Notes: generated by a model not told the origin, from the letters alone. A stretch of DNA of 33,970 nt from Muribaculaceae bacterium (GCA_003979155.1 RYWL01000015.1:1-33970); one strand, 5' to 3'. Counted from the first letter of the stretch, positions 1-8,136 are shown. A program made the numbers and translations.

Positions 1-40
1 CATTAAAAGTGTTGTGCTCTACCAGCTGAGCTAGCGAATC
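1..40 (-). tRNA. tRNA-Lys (anticodon UUU), 3' part cut off by window edge
   Basis: Read on the minus strand, the first seven bases GATTCGC form the 5' acceptor strand. They are followed by U8-A9, a D-arm with stem GCTC/GAGC, and an anticodon arm whose loop is CTTTTAA, giving anticodon TTT (Lys, AAA/AAG codons). The sequence stops two bases after the anticodon loop, so the variable loop, T-arm and 3' acceptor strand lie outside the window. A perfect Bacteroidota promoter sits about 35 bases upstream. Confidence 0.93.
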
Positions 41-76
41 TCCTTTGTGCCTCAGGGTTCCCCCTCAAAAGCAGTG

Positions 77-108
77 CAAAGTTAGAGGTTTTTTTTTTAT
101 CCTCCAAA
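77..108 (-). promoter_or_regulatory. Bacteroidota-type promoter for tRNA-Lys
   Basis: On the minus strand a TTTG -33 element (105-108) is separated by 20 bases from TAACTTTG (77-84), a full match to the Bacteroidota TTTG-N19-21-TAnnTTTG promoter. Transcription would begin near position 72, about 32 bases before the mature tRNA 5' end. Confidence 0.8.
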
Positions 109-148
109 TTTTTTTGATACTTTTTTTGTTCTTTTTTTAAAAAAATTT
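89..148. promoter_or_regulatory. Run of oligo-T/oligo-A tracts overlapping and upstream of the tRNA-Lys promoter
   Basis: Pure T tracts occupy 89-98, 109-115, 121-127 and 132-138, followed by an A tract at 139-145. The tracts centred near 112, 124 and 135 are about one helical turn apart, the arrangement expected for intrinsically bent DNA or an UP-like element upstream of a strong stable-RNA promoter. The function is inferred. From 149 to the end of the dehydrogenase gene at 307 I see only a weak 5-bp inverted repeat (GGCCT/AGGCC near 194-224). Confidence 0.4.
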
Positions 149-306
149 CGAGTCAAGAAGTATGTTGCTGATTTTTAGGTGTTTGAGCGTTTTGGCCTAT
201 AAGGGGGTTCGGAGGCCGTTTTTTGAGCGTTAGGGTTGTTGTCGGCTGTTTTTTTCCGATGAGGTTGGTGAGCGGTAGTGAAATTTGTCTGATTAGTGGA
301 TTGGAA

Positions 307-1545
307 TCACTCGGCGGCCATTGTTTTGGATGTTTCCTGTGCGGCATCCTGTTGGTCGGAGGCCAGCATGAGTGTGTAAATCTGTTCGGTGTCGGCCGGT
401 CGCAGACGGTAGTATTCGCCAATTTCCGGGCCTTTATTGGCATGTAGGTTGGCGGTAAGTTGTTTTATGTCGGGGTTTGCTATGCCAAGTGCTTTGAATG
501 AGTCGGGCATATGGAGCACGGCTGTGAAATATGCTCTGAGTGATGCCACGGTTTCGATGGCGGCACTACGGTCGTCTTTGATGTCTATGTTGAACAGTCG
601 GCGCCCGAGTTGGGCTATCTTTGAGGGTTTGTGGTGTGCCATGAATGTCATCCATGCCGGAAAAACTACTGCGAGTCCGGCTCCGTGGGCTACTTCGGGA
701 TACATGGCGCTAATTTCGTGCTCGAGTGCGTGCGATGCCCAGTCTTCGCGGCGTCCGCAACCGGTGAGACCGTTGTGGGCGAGAGTTCCGGCCCATTCTA
801 TGTTTGCACGGGCGTTGTAGTCGGTGGGGTCGGCGAGGGCTTTTGGAGCTTCGTCCATGAGTGCCATGAGTAGGCCTTCGGCCAGACGGTCGGTCACGCC
901 GACGCCTGTCGTGATTGAGAAGTACCGTTCGAGTATGTGCGACATCATGTCGACTACGCCGACGGCGGTTCTGTAGGCCGAAAGGGTGAATGTCATTTCG
1001 GGATTGATTATGGCGAAGCGCGGTTTAAGTATGCTGTCGGTACGGAGGCTTATTTTCCGAGGGGTGTTTTCGTCTTTTGTATGTGTTATGACGGTGTTTC
1101 CTGAGCCTTCGCTGCCTGAGCCGGGTATGGTGAGTACTACGCCAACGGGCAGAGCTTCGGTAACTTGGGCTTTACCTGAGAAAAAATCCCAGAAATCGCC
1201 TTTGTATGGAATTCCGGCGGCGATGGCTTTGGCGGTGTCGATAACGGAGCCTCCACCCACGGCGAGGAGGCCGTCGATGTGTTTGGCGCGTCCGATGCGT
1301 ATACCTTCGTATACGAGCTTGTCGTCGGGATTAGGCTGTACGCCCGGCAGTTGTAAGCTGTCGATTCCTATGGTGTTGAGCGATGATGCGATACGGTCGA
1401 TGAGGCCGTTGTTTTTTGCGTAGTTACGTCCGTAGACTATCATTACTTTTGAGGCTCCGGTGAGAAAAGTGAGCATGCCGACTTTTTCTTCGGCGCCGCG
1501 TCCGAATTCATAGAGGGTAGGGGAGTAGAAAGTAAAGTTATCCAT
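307..1545 (-). CDS. Iron-containing alcohol dehydrogenase (YqhD/BdhA-type)
   Basis: A 412-residue group III iron-dependent alcohol dehydrogenase, expected to interconvert aldehydes or ketones and alcohols with NAD(P)H in the cytoplasm. The N-terminal Rossmann-like half carries the nucleotide-binding GGGSVIDTAKA motif at about 97-107. The C-terminal helical half carries the likely metal ligands D199 and H203 (in VVDMMSH), H272 and H287, which line up with Asp194/His198/His267/His281 of E. coli YqhD. The length is a little above the usual 385-390, with a polar, Ala/Gln-rich C-terminal tail. The ATG start begins directly at the family N-terminus. It lies 73 bases downstream of the threonylcarbamoyl-AMP synthase gene with no terminator or promoter seen between, so co-transcription is possible. 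The physiological substrate cannot be told from sequence. Confidence 0.9.
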   Translation of the reverse strand: MDNFTFYSPTLYEFGRGAEEKVGMLTFLTGASKVMIVYGRNYAKNNGLIDRIASSLNTIGIDSLQLPGVQPNPDDKLVYEGIRIGRAKHIDGLLAVGGGSVIDTAKAIAAGIPYKGDFWDFFSGKAQVTEALPVGVVLTIPGSGSEGSGNTVITHTKDENTPRKISLRTDSILKPRFAIINPEMTFTLSAYRTAVGVVDMMSHILERYFSITTGVGVTDRLAEGLLMALMDEAPKALADPTDYNARANIEWAGTLAHNGLTGCGRREDWASHALEHEISAMYPEVAHGAGLAVVFPAWMTFMAHHKPSKIAQLGRRLFNIDIKDDRSAAIETVASLRAYFTAVLHMPDSFKALGIANPDIKQLTANLHANKGPEIGEYYRLRPADTEQIYTLMLASDQQDAAQETSKTMAAE

Positions 1546-1618
1546 AATGTAATGAATTTCAGCAGGGGAGAATACTGTTTGGTATGATAACGTGAAAACG
1601 GACGCAGTTGTTCAGTTT

Positions 1619-2224
1619 TTAGTCCTCGAAAATTCCGAGTCCCTGGCGTATGATTTTGGGGGTGCTGCTGTCGGTGGTGTCGATAATTGTGCTGGGTGTG
1701 TCGTTTGCGTCGCCTCCGTCGATGCAAAGTGCGATGTCGCCATTGTTTTTGTAGAGTTCGGCTATGCTCCAGGGGTCGGCGGTGTCTTCTGTGAAGGGTA
1801 TGGAGGTTGTCATTATGGGGTTTCCGAGTTCGCTGGCGAGTGCTGTGTCGATTTCATTGTCGGGAATTCGGATTCCAACGGTTTTTCGGCCTTTGAATAT
1901 TTTGGGGAGTGCGCTCGACGCCGGAAGTATGAATGTGAAAGCTCCCGGGAGGTAGTGTTTGAGGAGGCGGAATGCGTTGTTGTCGATACGTGCATATTCT
2001 GCAGCCTGCGACAAGCTGCCGCAGACAATTGCCAGCGTGTTTTTTTCGGGATTGATTCCTTTGATTTTGCAAAGGCGCTCAATGGCCCGATTGTTCAGTG
2101 CATCGCAGCCGAGGGCGTAGAGTGTGTCGGTTGGATAGATAATTATTTGCCCGTCGCGAAGTGCGTCGATGGCGGCGTTTATTGCGCGAGAGTCTACGCC
2201 GGCGCGGTTTTCAAGTATTTTCAT
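1619..2224 (-). CDS. tsaC: L-threonylcarbamoyladenylate synthase (Sua5/YrdC/YwlC family)
   Basis: A 201-residue single-domain YrdC-family protein. The family makes threonylcarbamoyl-AMP from threonine, bicarbonate and ATP, the first step of t6A modification at position 37 of tRNAs reading ANN codons. The conserved YPTDTLYALGCDA segment at about 29-42 and the K-I-K-G stretch near 53-56 followed by NTLAIVC form the nucleotide and substrate pocket; TTSIP near 144-148 fits the conserved Ser/Asn region. It lacks the C-terminal extension of Sua5 proteins, so it is TsaC/YwlC-like. Its start codon overlaps the end of the upstream B3/B4 gene by 14 bases, so the two are translationally coupled in the lon operon. 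The Lys tRNA encoded nearby is a standard t6A substrate, though that closeness may be chance. Confidence 0.9.
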   Translation of the reverse strand: MKILENRAGVDSRAINAAIDALRDGQIIIYPTDTLYALGCDALNNRAIERLCKIKGINPEKNTLAIVCGSLSQAAEYARIDNNAFRLLKHYLPGAFTFILPASSALPKIFKGRKTVGIRIPDNEIDTALASELGNPIMTTSIPFTEDTADPWSIAELYKNNGDIALCIDGGDANDTPSTIIDTTDSSTPKIIRQGLGIFED

Positions 2225-2894
2225 AGGCTTTTATAAGGCGTGTGTTTATGTGCGATGCGCCGGCGTATTGTGTCAGCAGACGTTCTGTCATGGCTGCCAC
2301 TTTGTCGGCAGGATAATCGGGGTCTGTTCCATACATGTTTATTGTCATTAGGAGATGCCGTGTTTCGGGCGAAAGTTTTGTGCGTTCGTTGTCGGATGTT
2401 GGAGTGCCTATTCCGCCGGTTCTGTCGCGGTAAACGGGAAGCCCTTCTATGTTCAGCGGCCCGCGCCCTATTGCCTCGTAAGGCTCGTTTGCCGAACCTA
2501 CGCCGAGGGTAAGGGTGTTGCCGTCGATTTTGTCGGCATCGAAGCCGCCGATTGAGTGGCCTGTAGCCATCGAGAGCAAGTTAATGAGGTCTATGGCCGT
2601 GAGAGTACGGTATAGCTCGAGGTTTTTCGCGGCCCGTCGGCAAAGCGCTTCGGCGCTCGGTCGGTAGCGGTTTGGGTCTTTTCCGCATGCTTTATAGGCC
2701 TTGCGTGTCGCATCTATTGCCGGACGGTGTCGAATCTGCTCTATGGGCAAGTTGTCGTGTATTTGCTCTTCCATGTCGGTGATTTCTTTCCAAAGCTCAT
2801 TGCTTGTGGGCGGATTGATAATGCTTGCTTCAACGAGAATCACCTCCAGCGATGGGGCGGCTTGCAGTATGTCGTGGTCGAATTTGATTTCCAT
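2211..2894 (-). CDS. B3/B4 domain protein (PheRS beta-subunit editing-domain homologue)
   Basis: A 227-residue protein recognised as a stand-alone B3/B4 domain, the fold that edits misacylated tRNA-Phe in the phenylalanyl-tRNA synthetase beta subunit (COG3382-like). Supporting features are the RPAIDATRKAYKACGKDPNRY region (about 58-78), RPSAEAL and the helix that follows, NLLSMATGHSIGGFDADKI (about 109-127), and the late RDRTGGIGTPTSDNERT stretch. There is no signal peptide, so it is cytosolic. The role of free-standing copies is not established; tRNA or aminoacyl-tRNA hydrolysis is a family-level guess. It starts 8 bases after the lon stop codon and overlaps tsaC, so it is the middle gene of a tight three-gene operon. 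Confidence 0.75.
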   Translation of the reverse strand: MEIKFDHDILQAAPSLEVILVEASIINPPTSNELWKEITDMEEQIHDNLPIEQIRHRPAIDATRKAYKACGKDPNRYRPSAEALCRRAAKNLELYRTLTAIDLINLLSMATGHSIGGFDADKIDGNTLTLGVGSANEPYEAIGRGPLNIEGLPVYRDRTGGIGTPTSDNERTKLSPETRHLLMTINMYGTDPDYPADKVAAMTERLLTQYAGASHINTRLIKAYENT

Positions 2895-2902
2895 GTATAC
2901 GT

Positions 2903-5335
2903 TTATAGCTGAATGGCGTTTGCAGCTGCTTGCTCGAGAATGGCGAAGTCGATTACCTGTTCAACGGAGTCAACGTAATGGAAGTTGAGCCCGTCGGGAT
3001 ATCGGTTCGGCATATCGTCGATGTCGCGTTTGTTTTCGCGCGACATAATGAGGTCGGTAATTCCGGCACGTTTTGCCGCAAGAATTTTTTCGCGAATTCC
3101 GCCGACCGGCAGCACGCGTCCACGGAGAGTGATTTCGCCTGTCATGGCTAAGCGTGCACGCACTTTGCGCTGTAGGAATGTCGACACAATCGAAGTCGCT
3201 ATTGTTATGCCTGCCGAGGGCCCGTCTTTAGGCACGGCACCTTCGGGGAAGTGCACATGCAGCGAGTATTTGTCGAAGAGCGCGGGATTGATGCCGAGTG
3301 TTGTGGCGTGTGTCTTTACCCACTGGTAGGCGATAGACGCCGACTCTTTCATCACATCGCCGAGCTTGCCGGTGAGTATGAGTGTCGGGTTTTTCGAGGG
3401 ACTGAGCGATGATTCTGCAGTGAGGATTTCGCCGCCGACTTCTGTCCATGCGAGTCCGGTGACAACGCCTGCAAGGTCGTTGCCTTCGTATTTGTCATGA
3501 TTGTAGGGTGCGAGGCCGAGGAGTGAGTATAGGTCTTCGGGCATGACCGGCGACGGAAATTCTTTGTCGCGCATTTTTGCGAGCACGGCTTTGCGTGCAA
3601 TTGCCTGAAGTTTCTTTTCGAGGCCGCGGACACCGCTTTCGGCGGTATATTGGCTGATGACGGCCTTTATTGCTTCGTCGCTGACCGGGAGCTCGTCGGG
3701 CGAAAGAGCGTCCTGCTTAAGAATTCTTGGCAGGAGATGCCGGTGGGCGATTTCAGTCTTTTCTTCGAGTAGATATCCGGGAATGTCGATTATTTCCATT
3801 CGGTCGAGAAGCGGACGTGCGATAGTCGACAGCGTGTTTGCCGTGGCTATGAAAAGCACATCTGAGAGGTCGAAGTCTACGTCGATGTAATTGTCGTGGA
3901 AGTGGCTGTTCTGCTCCGGGTCGAGCACTTCGAGCAGAGCAGCGGCCGGGTCGCCTTTGTAGTCGGCGCCGATTTTATCAATTTCGTCGAGAACAAGCAC
4001 GGGGTTGTTTACGCCGGCACGTTTTATGGCATCGATGATGCGTCCGGGCATTGCTCCGATGTATGTGCGGCGATGGCCTCGTATTTCGGCTTCGTCGTGC
4101 AGACCGCCGAATGATACGCGCTCATATTTTCGACCCAGGGCATGGGCGATAGATTTGCCGATAGATGTCTTGCCAACACCGGGAGGACCAACAAGACATA
4201 TAATGGGCGACTTTCCGGTAGGATTGTGCATGAGCATGGCAAGTTGCTCAATGATGCGCTCCTTTACTTTGTCGAGGCCGTAGTGCTCGTTTTCGAGTAT
4301 TTCGGAGGCGGAGTCGAGGGTTGCGTCCGACTCCGTTTTCTTTGACCAGGGCAGCGATGCCAGCGTGTCGAGATAGCTGTAGAGAACAGAGTAATCGGGC
4401 GACGATGGATTATATCGGCGCAATTTCTCTATTTCTTTATTGAATGTATCGAACACTGCTTTTGGCATCTTGGCGGCCTCGGCTTTTGCCATGAGTTCAT
4501 CGCTTTCATCGCCGTCGCCATAGAGTGTTTCGCGTATGGCCTCCATTTGGCTCTGGAGAAATGCGTTCTTCTGGTTTTCTTCCATGTTGCGGTGTGCGCG
4601 CTTCATTATGTCGCGAGTCACGTCCATCCGCTCCTTGAATATGTTGAGCTCGCCGAGCAGCCCGAGGGCGCGGTCGAGCAGATTCGACTTTGAGAGCAGT
4701 GTGTTTTTTGCCTGAGTGTCGAAGGGCAGGTTGGTGCACAGAAAATTGACGAGTGTCTCGTCTTTGAAATCGGGCTGTTTGATGAATGTCATCAGGCCCG
4801 ACGGGTCGGAGTCGGAGAGTGCCTGGGTGGCAGTGTTGCGTATTTCGTTGCAGGCGAGCTCAAATTCTCTTTCTGGTTTTACGTATTCGGGCTGGAGCAT
4901 TTTGATGCGAGCAACAATACAATTGTCGCTCTTCTCCTTGCTTCGTCCGATGATGCGGAATCTCGAGCGCGAGCGCACCAGCGCCGAGAAGCCTCCGTCG
5001 GGACGCTCCAGAATATTGAGCACATCGGCTACTACACCATATTTATATAGGCCGGTCGATATTGCAGGCTTTTCCTCATCGGGATTTATCTGGCATACGA
5101 TACCTATAGGCTCTTTCTCCGAATTGGCATGACGAGCAAGGGCAAGACTCGATTCGCGACCGAGCTCGAAGCTTATCGTGAGGTCAGGAAACAGAACGAG
5201 ATTGCGGGTCGGCAGTATTTTTATGGCCTCGGGGTCGGGCTGTTTGTCGAAGCGGCTCAAATCTATTTCGATGCGTTGCACACCGCCGTCGATTACGTCG
5301 TTGTTCGACGCAGATATATCGTTGAATTTTTTCAT
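2903..5335 (-). CDS. lon: ATP-dependent endopeptidase La (Lon)
   Basis: An 810-residue LonA-type protease that unfolds and degrades misfolded and regulatory proteins in the cytosol. An N-terminal substrate-binding domain (about 35-235, opening LPTRNLVLFPDL) is followed by a coiled-coil linker and an AAA+ module. The Walker A motif GPPGVGKT lies at 383-390 and Walker B appears as VLVLDEIDK. The C-terminal protease domain has catalytic S707 in KDGPSAG and K750 in GGIREK; their 43-residue spacing equals the S679/K722 spacing of E. coli Lon. The ATG start is preceded by a -7 promoter element about 50 bases upstream. It heads the operon with the B3/B4 gene and tsaC and diverges from the EF-G2 gene. 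Confidence 0.97.
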   Translation of the reverse strand: MKKFNDISASNNDVIDGGVQRIEIDLSRFDKQPDPEAIKILPTRNLVLFPDLTISFELGRESSLALARHANSEKEPIGIVCQINPDEEKPAISTGLYKYGVVADVLNILERPDGGFSALVRSRSRFRIIGRSKEKSDNCIVARIKMLQPEYVKPEREFELACNEIRNTATQALSDSDPSGLMTFIKQPDFKDETLVNFLCTNLPFDTQAKNTLLSKSNLLDRALGLLGELNIFKERMDVTRDIMKRAHRNMEENQKNAFLQSQMEAIRETLYGDGDESDELMAKAEAAKMPKAVFDTFNKEIEKLRRYNPSSPDYSVLYSYLDTLASLPWSKKTESDATLDSASEILENEHYGLDKVKERIIEQLAMLMHNPTGKSPIICLVGPPGVGKTSIGKSIAHALGRKYERVSFGGLHDEAEIRGHRRTYIGAMPGRIIDAIKRAGVNNPVLVLDEIDKIGADYKGDPAAALLEVLDPEQNSHFHDNYIDVDFDLSDVLFIATANTLSTIARPLLDRMEIIDIPGYLLEEKTEIAHRHLLPRILKQDALSPDELPVSDEAIKAVISQYTAESGVRGLEKKLQAIARKAVLAKMRDKEFPSPVMPEDLYSLLGLAPYNHDKYEGNDLAGVVTGLAWTEVGGEILTAESSLSPSKNPTLILTGKLGDVMKESASIAYQWVKTHATTLGINPALFDKYSLHVHFPEGAVPKDGPSAGITIATSIVSTFLQRKVRARLAMTGEITLRGRVLPVGGIREKILAAKRAGITDLIMSRENKRDIDDMPNRYPDGLNFHYVDSVEQVIDFAILEQAAANAIQL

Positions 5336-5383
5336 TCGGGTAAAAGTAATGAGTTTATCAATAGCTCATAACAAATTTCAAGC

Positions 5384-5391
5384 CAAAATTA
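5384..5391 (-). promoter_or_regulatory. -7 element of the lon promoter
   Basis: TAATTTTG on the minus strand matches the Bacteroidota TAnnTTTG element. It lies about 50 bases before the lon ATG. No TTTG -33 element is present at the right spacing, so the promoter is weaker than consensus or needs an activator. Confidence 0.5.
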
Positions 5392-5480
5392 CAAAAAATT
5401 GGGCGTGTCATGTGCCACGGCGGTGCAATTTTTTGTTAAAACGCCTTTAGGGCATCAATTAGCGGTGCTAAATCCATTTT

Positions 5481-5496
5481 TATGTTGTGTAACATA
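5481..5496. promoter_or_regulatory. 16-bp dyad in the lon/EF-G2 intergenic region, candidate operator
   Basis: TATGTT-gtgt-AACATA is a perfect 6-bp inverted repeat with a 4-base spacer. It partly overlaps an imperfect -7-like element on the plus strand (TA followed by six T and a G, 5495-5505; one base too long for TAnnTTTG) ahead of the EF-G2 gene. In Bacteroides thetaiotaomicron the homologous gene is controlled by the CRP-family regulator Cur; whether this dyad is such a site is inference only. Confidence 0.35.
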
Positions 5497-5621
5497 TATT
5501 TTTTGAATCAAGCATTAAAAAATTATTTCTAAATTGCGCACCGAAACAAGGCCGTGACAGTGCTCGAGGCGCTTTCAAGGGCGGTTTCGATTACTACACT
5601 TAAACTAAACTACCAAGTGAA

Positions 5622-7778
5622 ATGAAAACTTACACCTCGAAAGAAATCAAAAACATTGCCCTGCTCGGAAGCAAGGGCTCGGGAAAGACCACGCTCGCAG
5701 AAGCTATGCTTTACGAGTGTGGCGTGATAAAACGTCGCGGAACCGTTCTCTCCAAAAACACCGTATCCGATTATTTCCCTGTGGAGAAAGAGTATGGCTA
5801 CTCTGTGTTCTCTACAGTCTTCTATGCCGAATTCCTCAATAAAAAACTCAATTTTATCGACTGCCCCGGTGCCGACGACTTCGTAGGTGCCGCGATAACC
5901 GCACTCAACGTGTGCGATACGGGCGTGATACTTATCAACGGCCAGTATGGTGTCGAAGTGGGCACGCAGAATATTTTCCGCACCGCTTCATCACTCAACA
6001 AGCCTGTAATTTTTGCCGTCAATCAGCTCGACGGCGAAAAAGCCGACTATGAAAACGTACTTGAGCAGACTCGCGAAGTATTCGGGTCGAAGGTTGTGCC
6101 TATCCAGTATCCTCTGGAAAGTGGCCCAGGGTTCAACTCTATGATTGACGTGCTGCTCATGAAGAAATATTCGTGGGGACCCGATGGTGGCGTACCCACA
6201 ATCGAAGAAATTCCCGAATCGGAAAAAGCCCGTGCGCTCAAGTATCACCGAGCCCTCGTGGAGGCCGCTGCCGAAAACGACGAGACCCTCATGGAGAAAT
6301 TCTTCGACGAAAAACCGCTTACCGAAGACGAATTGCGTCTGGGTATCCGCAAGGGGCTCATCGACAACTCGATTTATCCTCTTTTCTGCGTGAGCGCCGA
6401 AAAAGACATGGGCGTGCGCCGCATGATGGAATTCCTCGGCAACGTGGTGCCCTTTACCGACGACATGCCGCCCGTGAAAGACTCTGCCGGCGACGAAGTG
6501 AAGCCCGACCCCAACGGCCCCCTCAGCCTCTTCTTCTTCAAGACCACGATTGAGCCGCATATCGGCGAGGTAAGCTACTTCAAGGTGATGTCGGGTACAC
6601 TCCGTTCGGGTGTCGACCTCGAAAACGTTACCCGCGGTGGAAAAGAGCGCATCGCCCAGATTTTCTGCGTCTGCGGGCAGATTAAGACTCAGGTCGACGA
6701 GCTTCAGGCAGGCGACATCGGCGCTACTGTCAAGCTCAAAGACGTGCGCACCGGCAATACCCTCAACGAAAAGGGATGTGAATACGCTTTCGACTACATC
6801 AAATATCCCGCTCCGAAGTATCAGCGTGCAATACGACCTGTCACAGAGAGCGATGCCGAGAAACTCAGCGCCATCCTCACACGTATGCACGAAGAAGACC
6901 CCACATGGGTAGTGGAGCAGAGCAAAGAGCTTAAGCAGACCATTCTCAAGGGCCAGGGCGAATTCCACCTCCGCACACTTAAATGGCGCGTCGAAAACAA
7001 CGACAAGCTTCCCATTGTCTTCGACGAACCCAAAATTCCTTATCGCGAGACCATTACCAAGGCTGCACGTGCCGACTACAGGCACAAAAAGCAGTCGGGC
7101 GGTGCCGGCCAGTTTGGCGAAGTACACCTTATCGTTGAGCCTTATACCGAAGGCATGCCGGCTCCCGACACCTACCGTTTCGGCAATCAGGAATACAAGA
7201 TGAATGTCCGCGATACTCAGGAAATACCACTCGCATGGGGCGGCAAGCTCGTTGTTTGCAACTGTATTGTCGGCGGTGCAATCGACGCACGCTTCATTCC
7301 GGCCATCGTCAAAGGCCTTATGGACCGCATAGAGCAGGGGCCCCTCACCGGCAGCTATGCCCGCGACGTGCGTGTGTGCATTTACGATGGCAAGATGCAC
7401 CCAGTTGACTCAAACGAAATCTCGTTCCGTCTTGCTGGTCGCAACGCCTTCAGCGAAGCTTTCCGCAACGCCAACCCCAAAGTGCTCGAGCCCGTGTACG
7501 ATGTGGAAGTGCTCGTGCCGCACGATGTGATGGGCGATGTGATGAGCGACCTTCAGGGACGTCGTGCCATTATCATGGGCATGGACTCGGAGAACGGTTT
7601 CGAAAAAATCTCGGCTCGCGTGCCTCTCAAAGAGATGTCGAGCTACTCCACATCGCTGAGCTCAATCACCGGCGGCCGTTCGTCGTTCACAATGAAGTTC
7701 TCAAGCTATGAGCTCGTGCCCGGCGATATTCAGGAGAAACTTCTTAAAGAGTATGCTGAGAAGAATGCCGAAGATTGA
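5622..7778 (+). CDS. fusA2: EF-G2, elongation factor G paralogue with degenerate GTPase centre
   Basis: A 718-residue protein with full EF-G architecture (G domain, II, III, IV, V). Domain IV is well kept: KKQSGGAGQFGEV and the tip loop DGKMHPVDSNE, with the His of the decoding-site loop present. The P-loop is intact (GSKGSGKT, 16-23), but G3 reads DCPGADDF (80-87) where canonical EF-G has DTPGHVDF, so the catalytic His is Ala84. Switch I RGITI is replaced by YGYSV (about 58-62), and G4 is NQLD (134-137) instead of NKMD. This matches the EF-G2 described in Bacteroides thetaiotaomicron, which supports translocation without GTP hydrolysis and is needed for gut fitness under nutrient limitation. 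Codons strongly favour C endings, suggesting high expression. It stands alone, diverges from lon, and ends at a strong terminator. Tetracycline-resistance ribosomal protection proteins are related but would keep the His. Confidence 0.9.
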   Translation: MKTYTSKEIKNIALLGSKGSGKTTLAEAMLYECGVIKRRGTVLSKNTVSDYFPVEKEYGYSVFSTVFYAEFLNKKLNFIDCPGADDFVGAAITALNVCDTGVILINGQYGVEVGTQNIFRTASSLNKPVIFAVNQLDGEKADYENVLEQTREVFGSKVVPIQYPLESGPGFNSMIDVLLMKKYSWGPDGGVPTIEEIPESEKARALKYHRALVEAAAENDETLMEKFFDEKPLTEDELRLGIRKGLIDNSIYPLFCVSAEKDMGVRRMMEFLGNVVPFTDDMPPVKDSAGDEVKPDPNGPLSLFFFKTTIEPHIGEVSYFKVMSGTLRSGVDLENVTRGGKERIAQIFCVCGQIKTQVDELQAGDIGATVKLKDVRTGNTLNEKGCEYAFDYIKYPAPKYQRAIRPVTESDAEKLSAILTRMHEEDPTWVVEQSKELKQTILKGQGEFHLRTLKWRVENNDKLPIVFDEPKIPYRETITKAARADYRHKKQSGGAGQFGEVHLIVEPYTEGMPAPDTYRFGNQEYKMNVRDTQEIPLAWGGKLVVCNCIVGGAIDARFIPAIVKGLMDRIEQGPLTGSYARDVRVCIYDGKMHPVDSNEISFRLAGRNAFSEAFRNANPKVLEPVYDVEVLVPHDVMGDVMSDLQGRRAIIMGMDSENGFEKISARVPLKEMSSYSTSLSSITGGRSSFTMKFSSYELVPGDIQEKLLKEYAEKNAED

Positions 7779-7842
7779 TAAAGAGCACTTGCATCCGACA
7801 GCTTGATTTGATTATCATACTATAAGTTTTGCATCACACAGT

Positions 7843-7888
7843 CAGTGGGTGTGCCGTGAAGTCCGTTTCACTGCGCGCCCACTGTTTT
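7843..7888 (+). terminator. Intrinsic terminator of the EF-G2 gene
   Basis: Bases 7843-7860 pair with 7867-7884 to form an 18-position stem (one C-T mismatch, two G-T wobbles) with a 6-base loop, followed immediately by TTTT on the plus strand. It begins about 65 bases after the EF-G2 stop codon. Confidence 0.8.
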
Positions 7889-8099
7889 CGTTCGCTCTGC
7901 ACGGGCATAATCTCAGTGCTGCAAGCCACGGGCTCGAAGTGTTTTCAAAAATATTTTGTCTTGTTCTGTCTTTTACAACTCTTCTGTATCGCGTTGTAGA
8001 TACAAAGCAGCTTGTGGCGAAGACGCTCCATGTTGTAGCTATTCCCGTTTGGCAATCCGGCGTAGACATCGAAGTTGCATTATTACCAAGCTATAGAAC
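7889..8099. other. Non-coding stretch, possible gene remnant
   Basis: No convincing gene. On the minus strand, about 8070-7938 reads as a 44-codon open segment with plausible composition (ending KTKYF before a stop) but has no start other than an internal ATG and a stop just upstream. It may be the tail of a decayed gene. A TATTTTTG (7946-7953, minus) resembles a -7 element but has no partner. Confidence 0.25.
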
Positions 8100-8136
8100 G
8101 CAGCCCGAAAGTCGGAGTCTCCGACTTTCGGGCTGC
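8100..8136. repeat. Perfect 18-bp inverted repeat (hairpin) after the metallophosphoesterase gene
   Basis: Bases 8100-8117 are the exact reverse complement of 8119-8136, with one central base. It lies 24 bases past the stop codon of the minus-strand metallophosphoesterase. There is no T-run on either side, so it is not a textbook intrinsic terminator; it may stop transcription with a factor, protect the 3' end of the mRNA, or be a dispersed intergenic repeat. Confidence 0.75.

Noticed and set aside
5991-7400. 469-codon open frame on the strand opposite the EF-G2 gene
   Set aside because: It is a mirror of strongly biased C/G-ending codons; the plus-strand frame is unmistakable EF-G and the antisense product has low-complexity, unrecognisable sequence.
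7938-8070. Minus-strand 44-codon open segment ending KTKYF
   Set aside because: Plausible composition but no start codon at its beginning and a stop directly upstream; too little to call more than a possible remnant.
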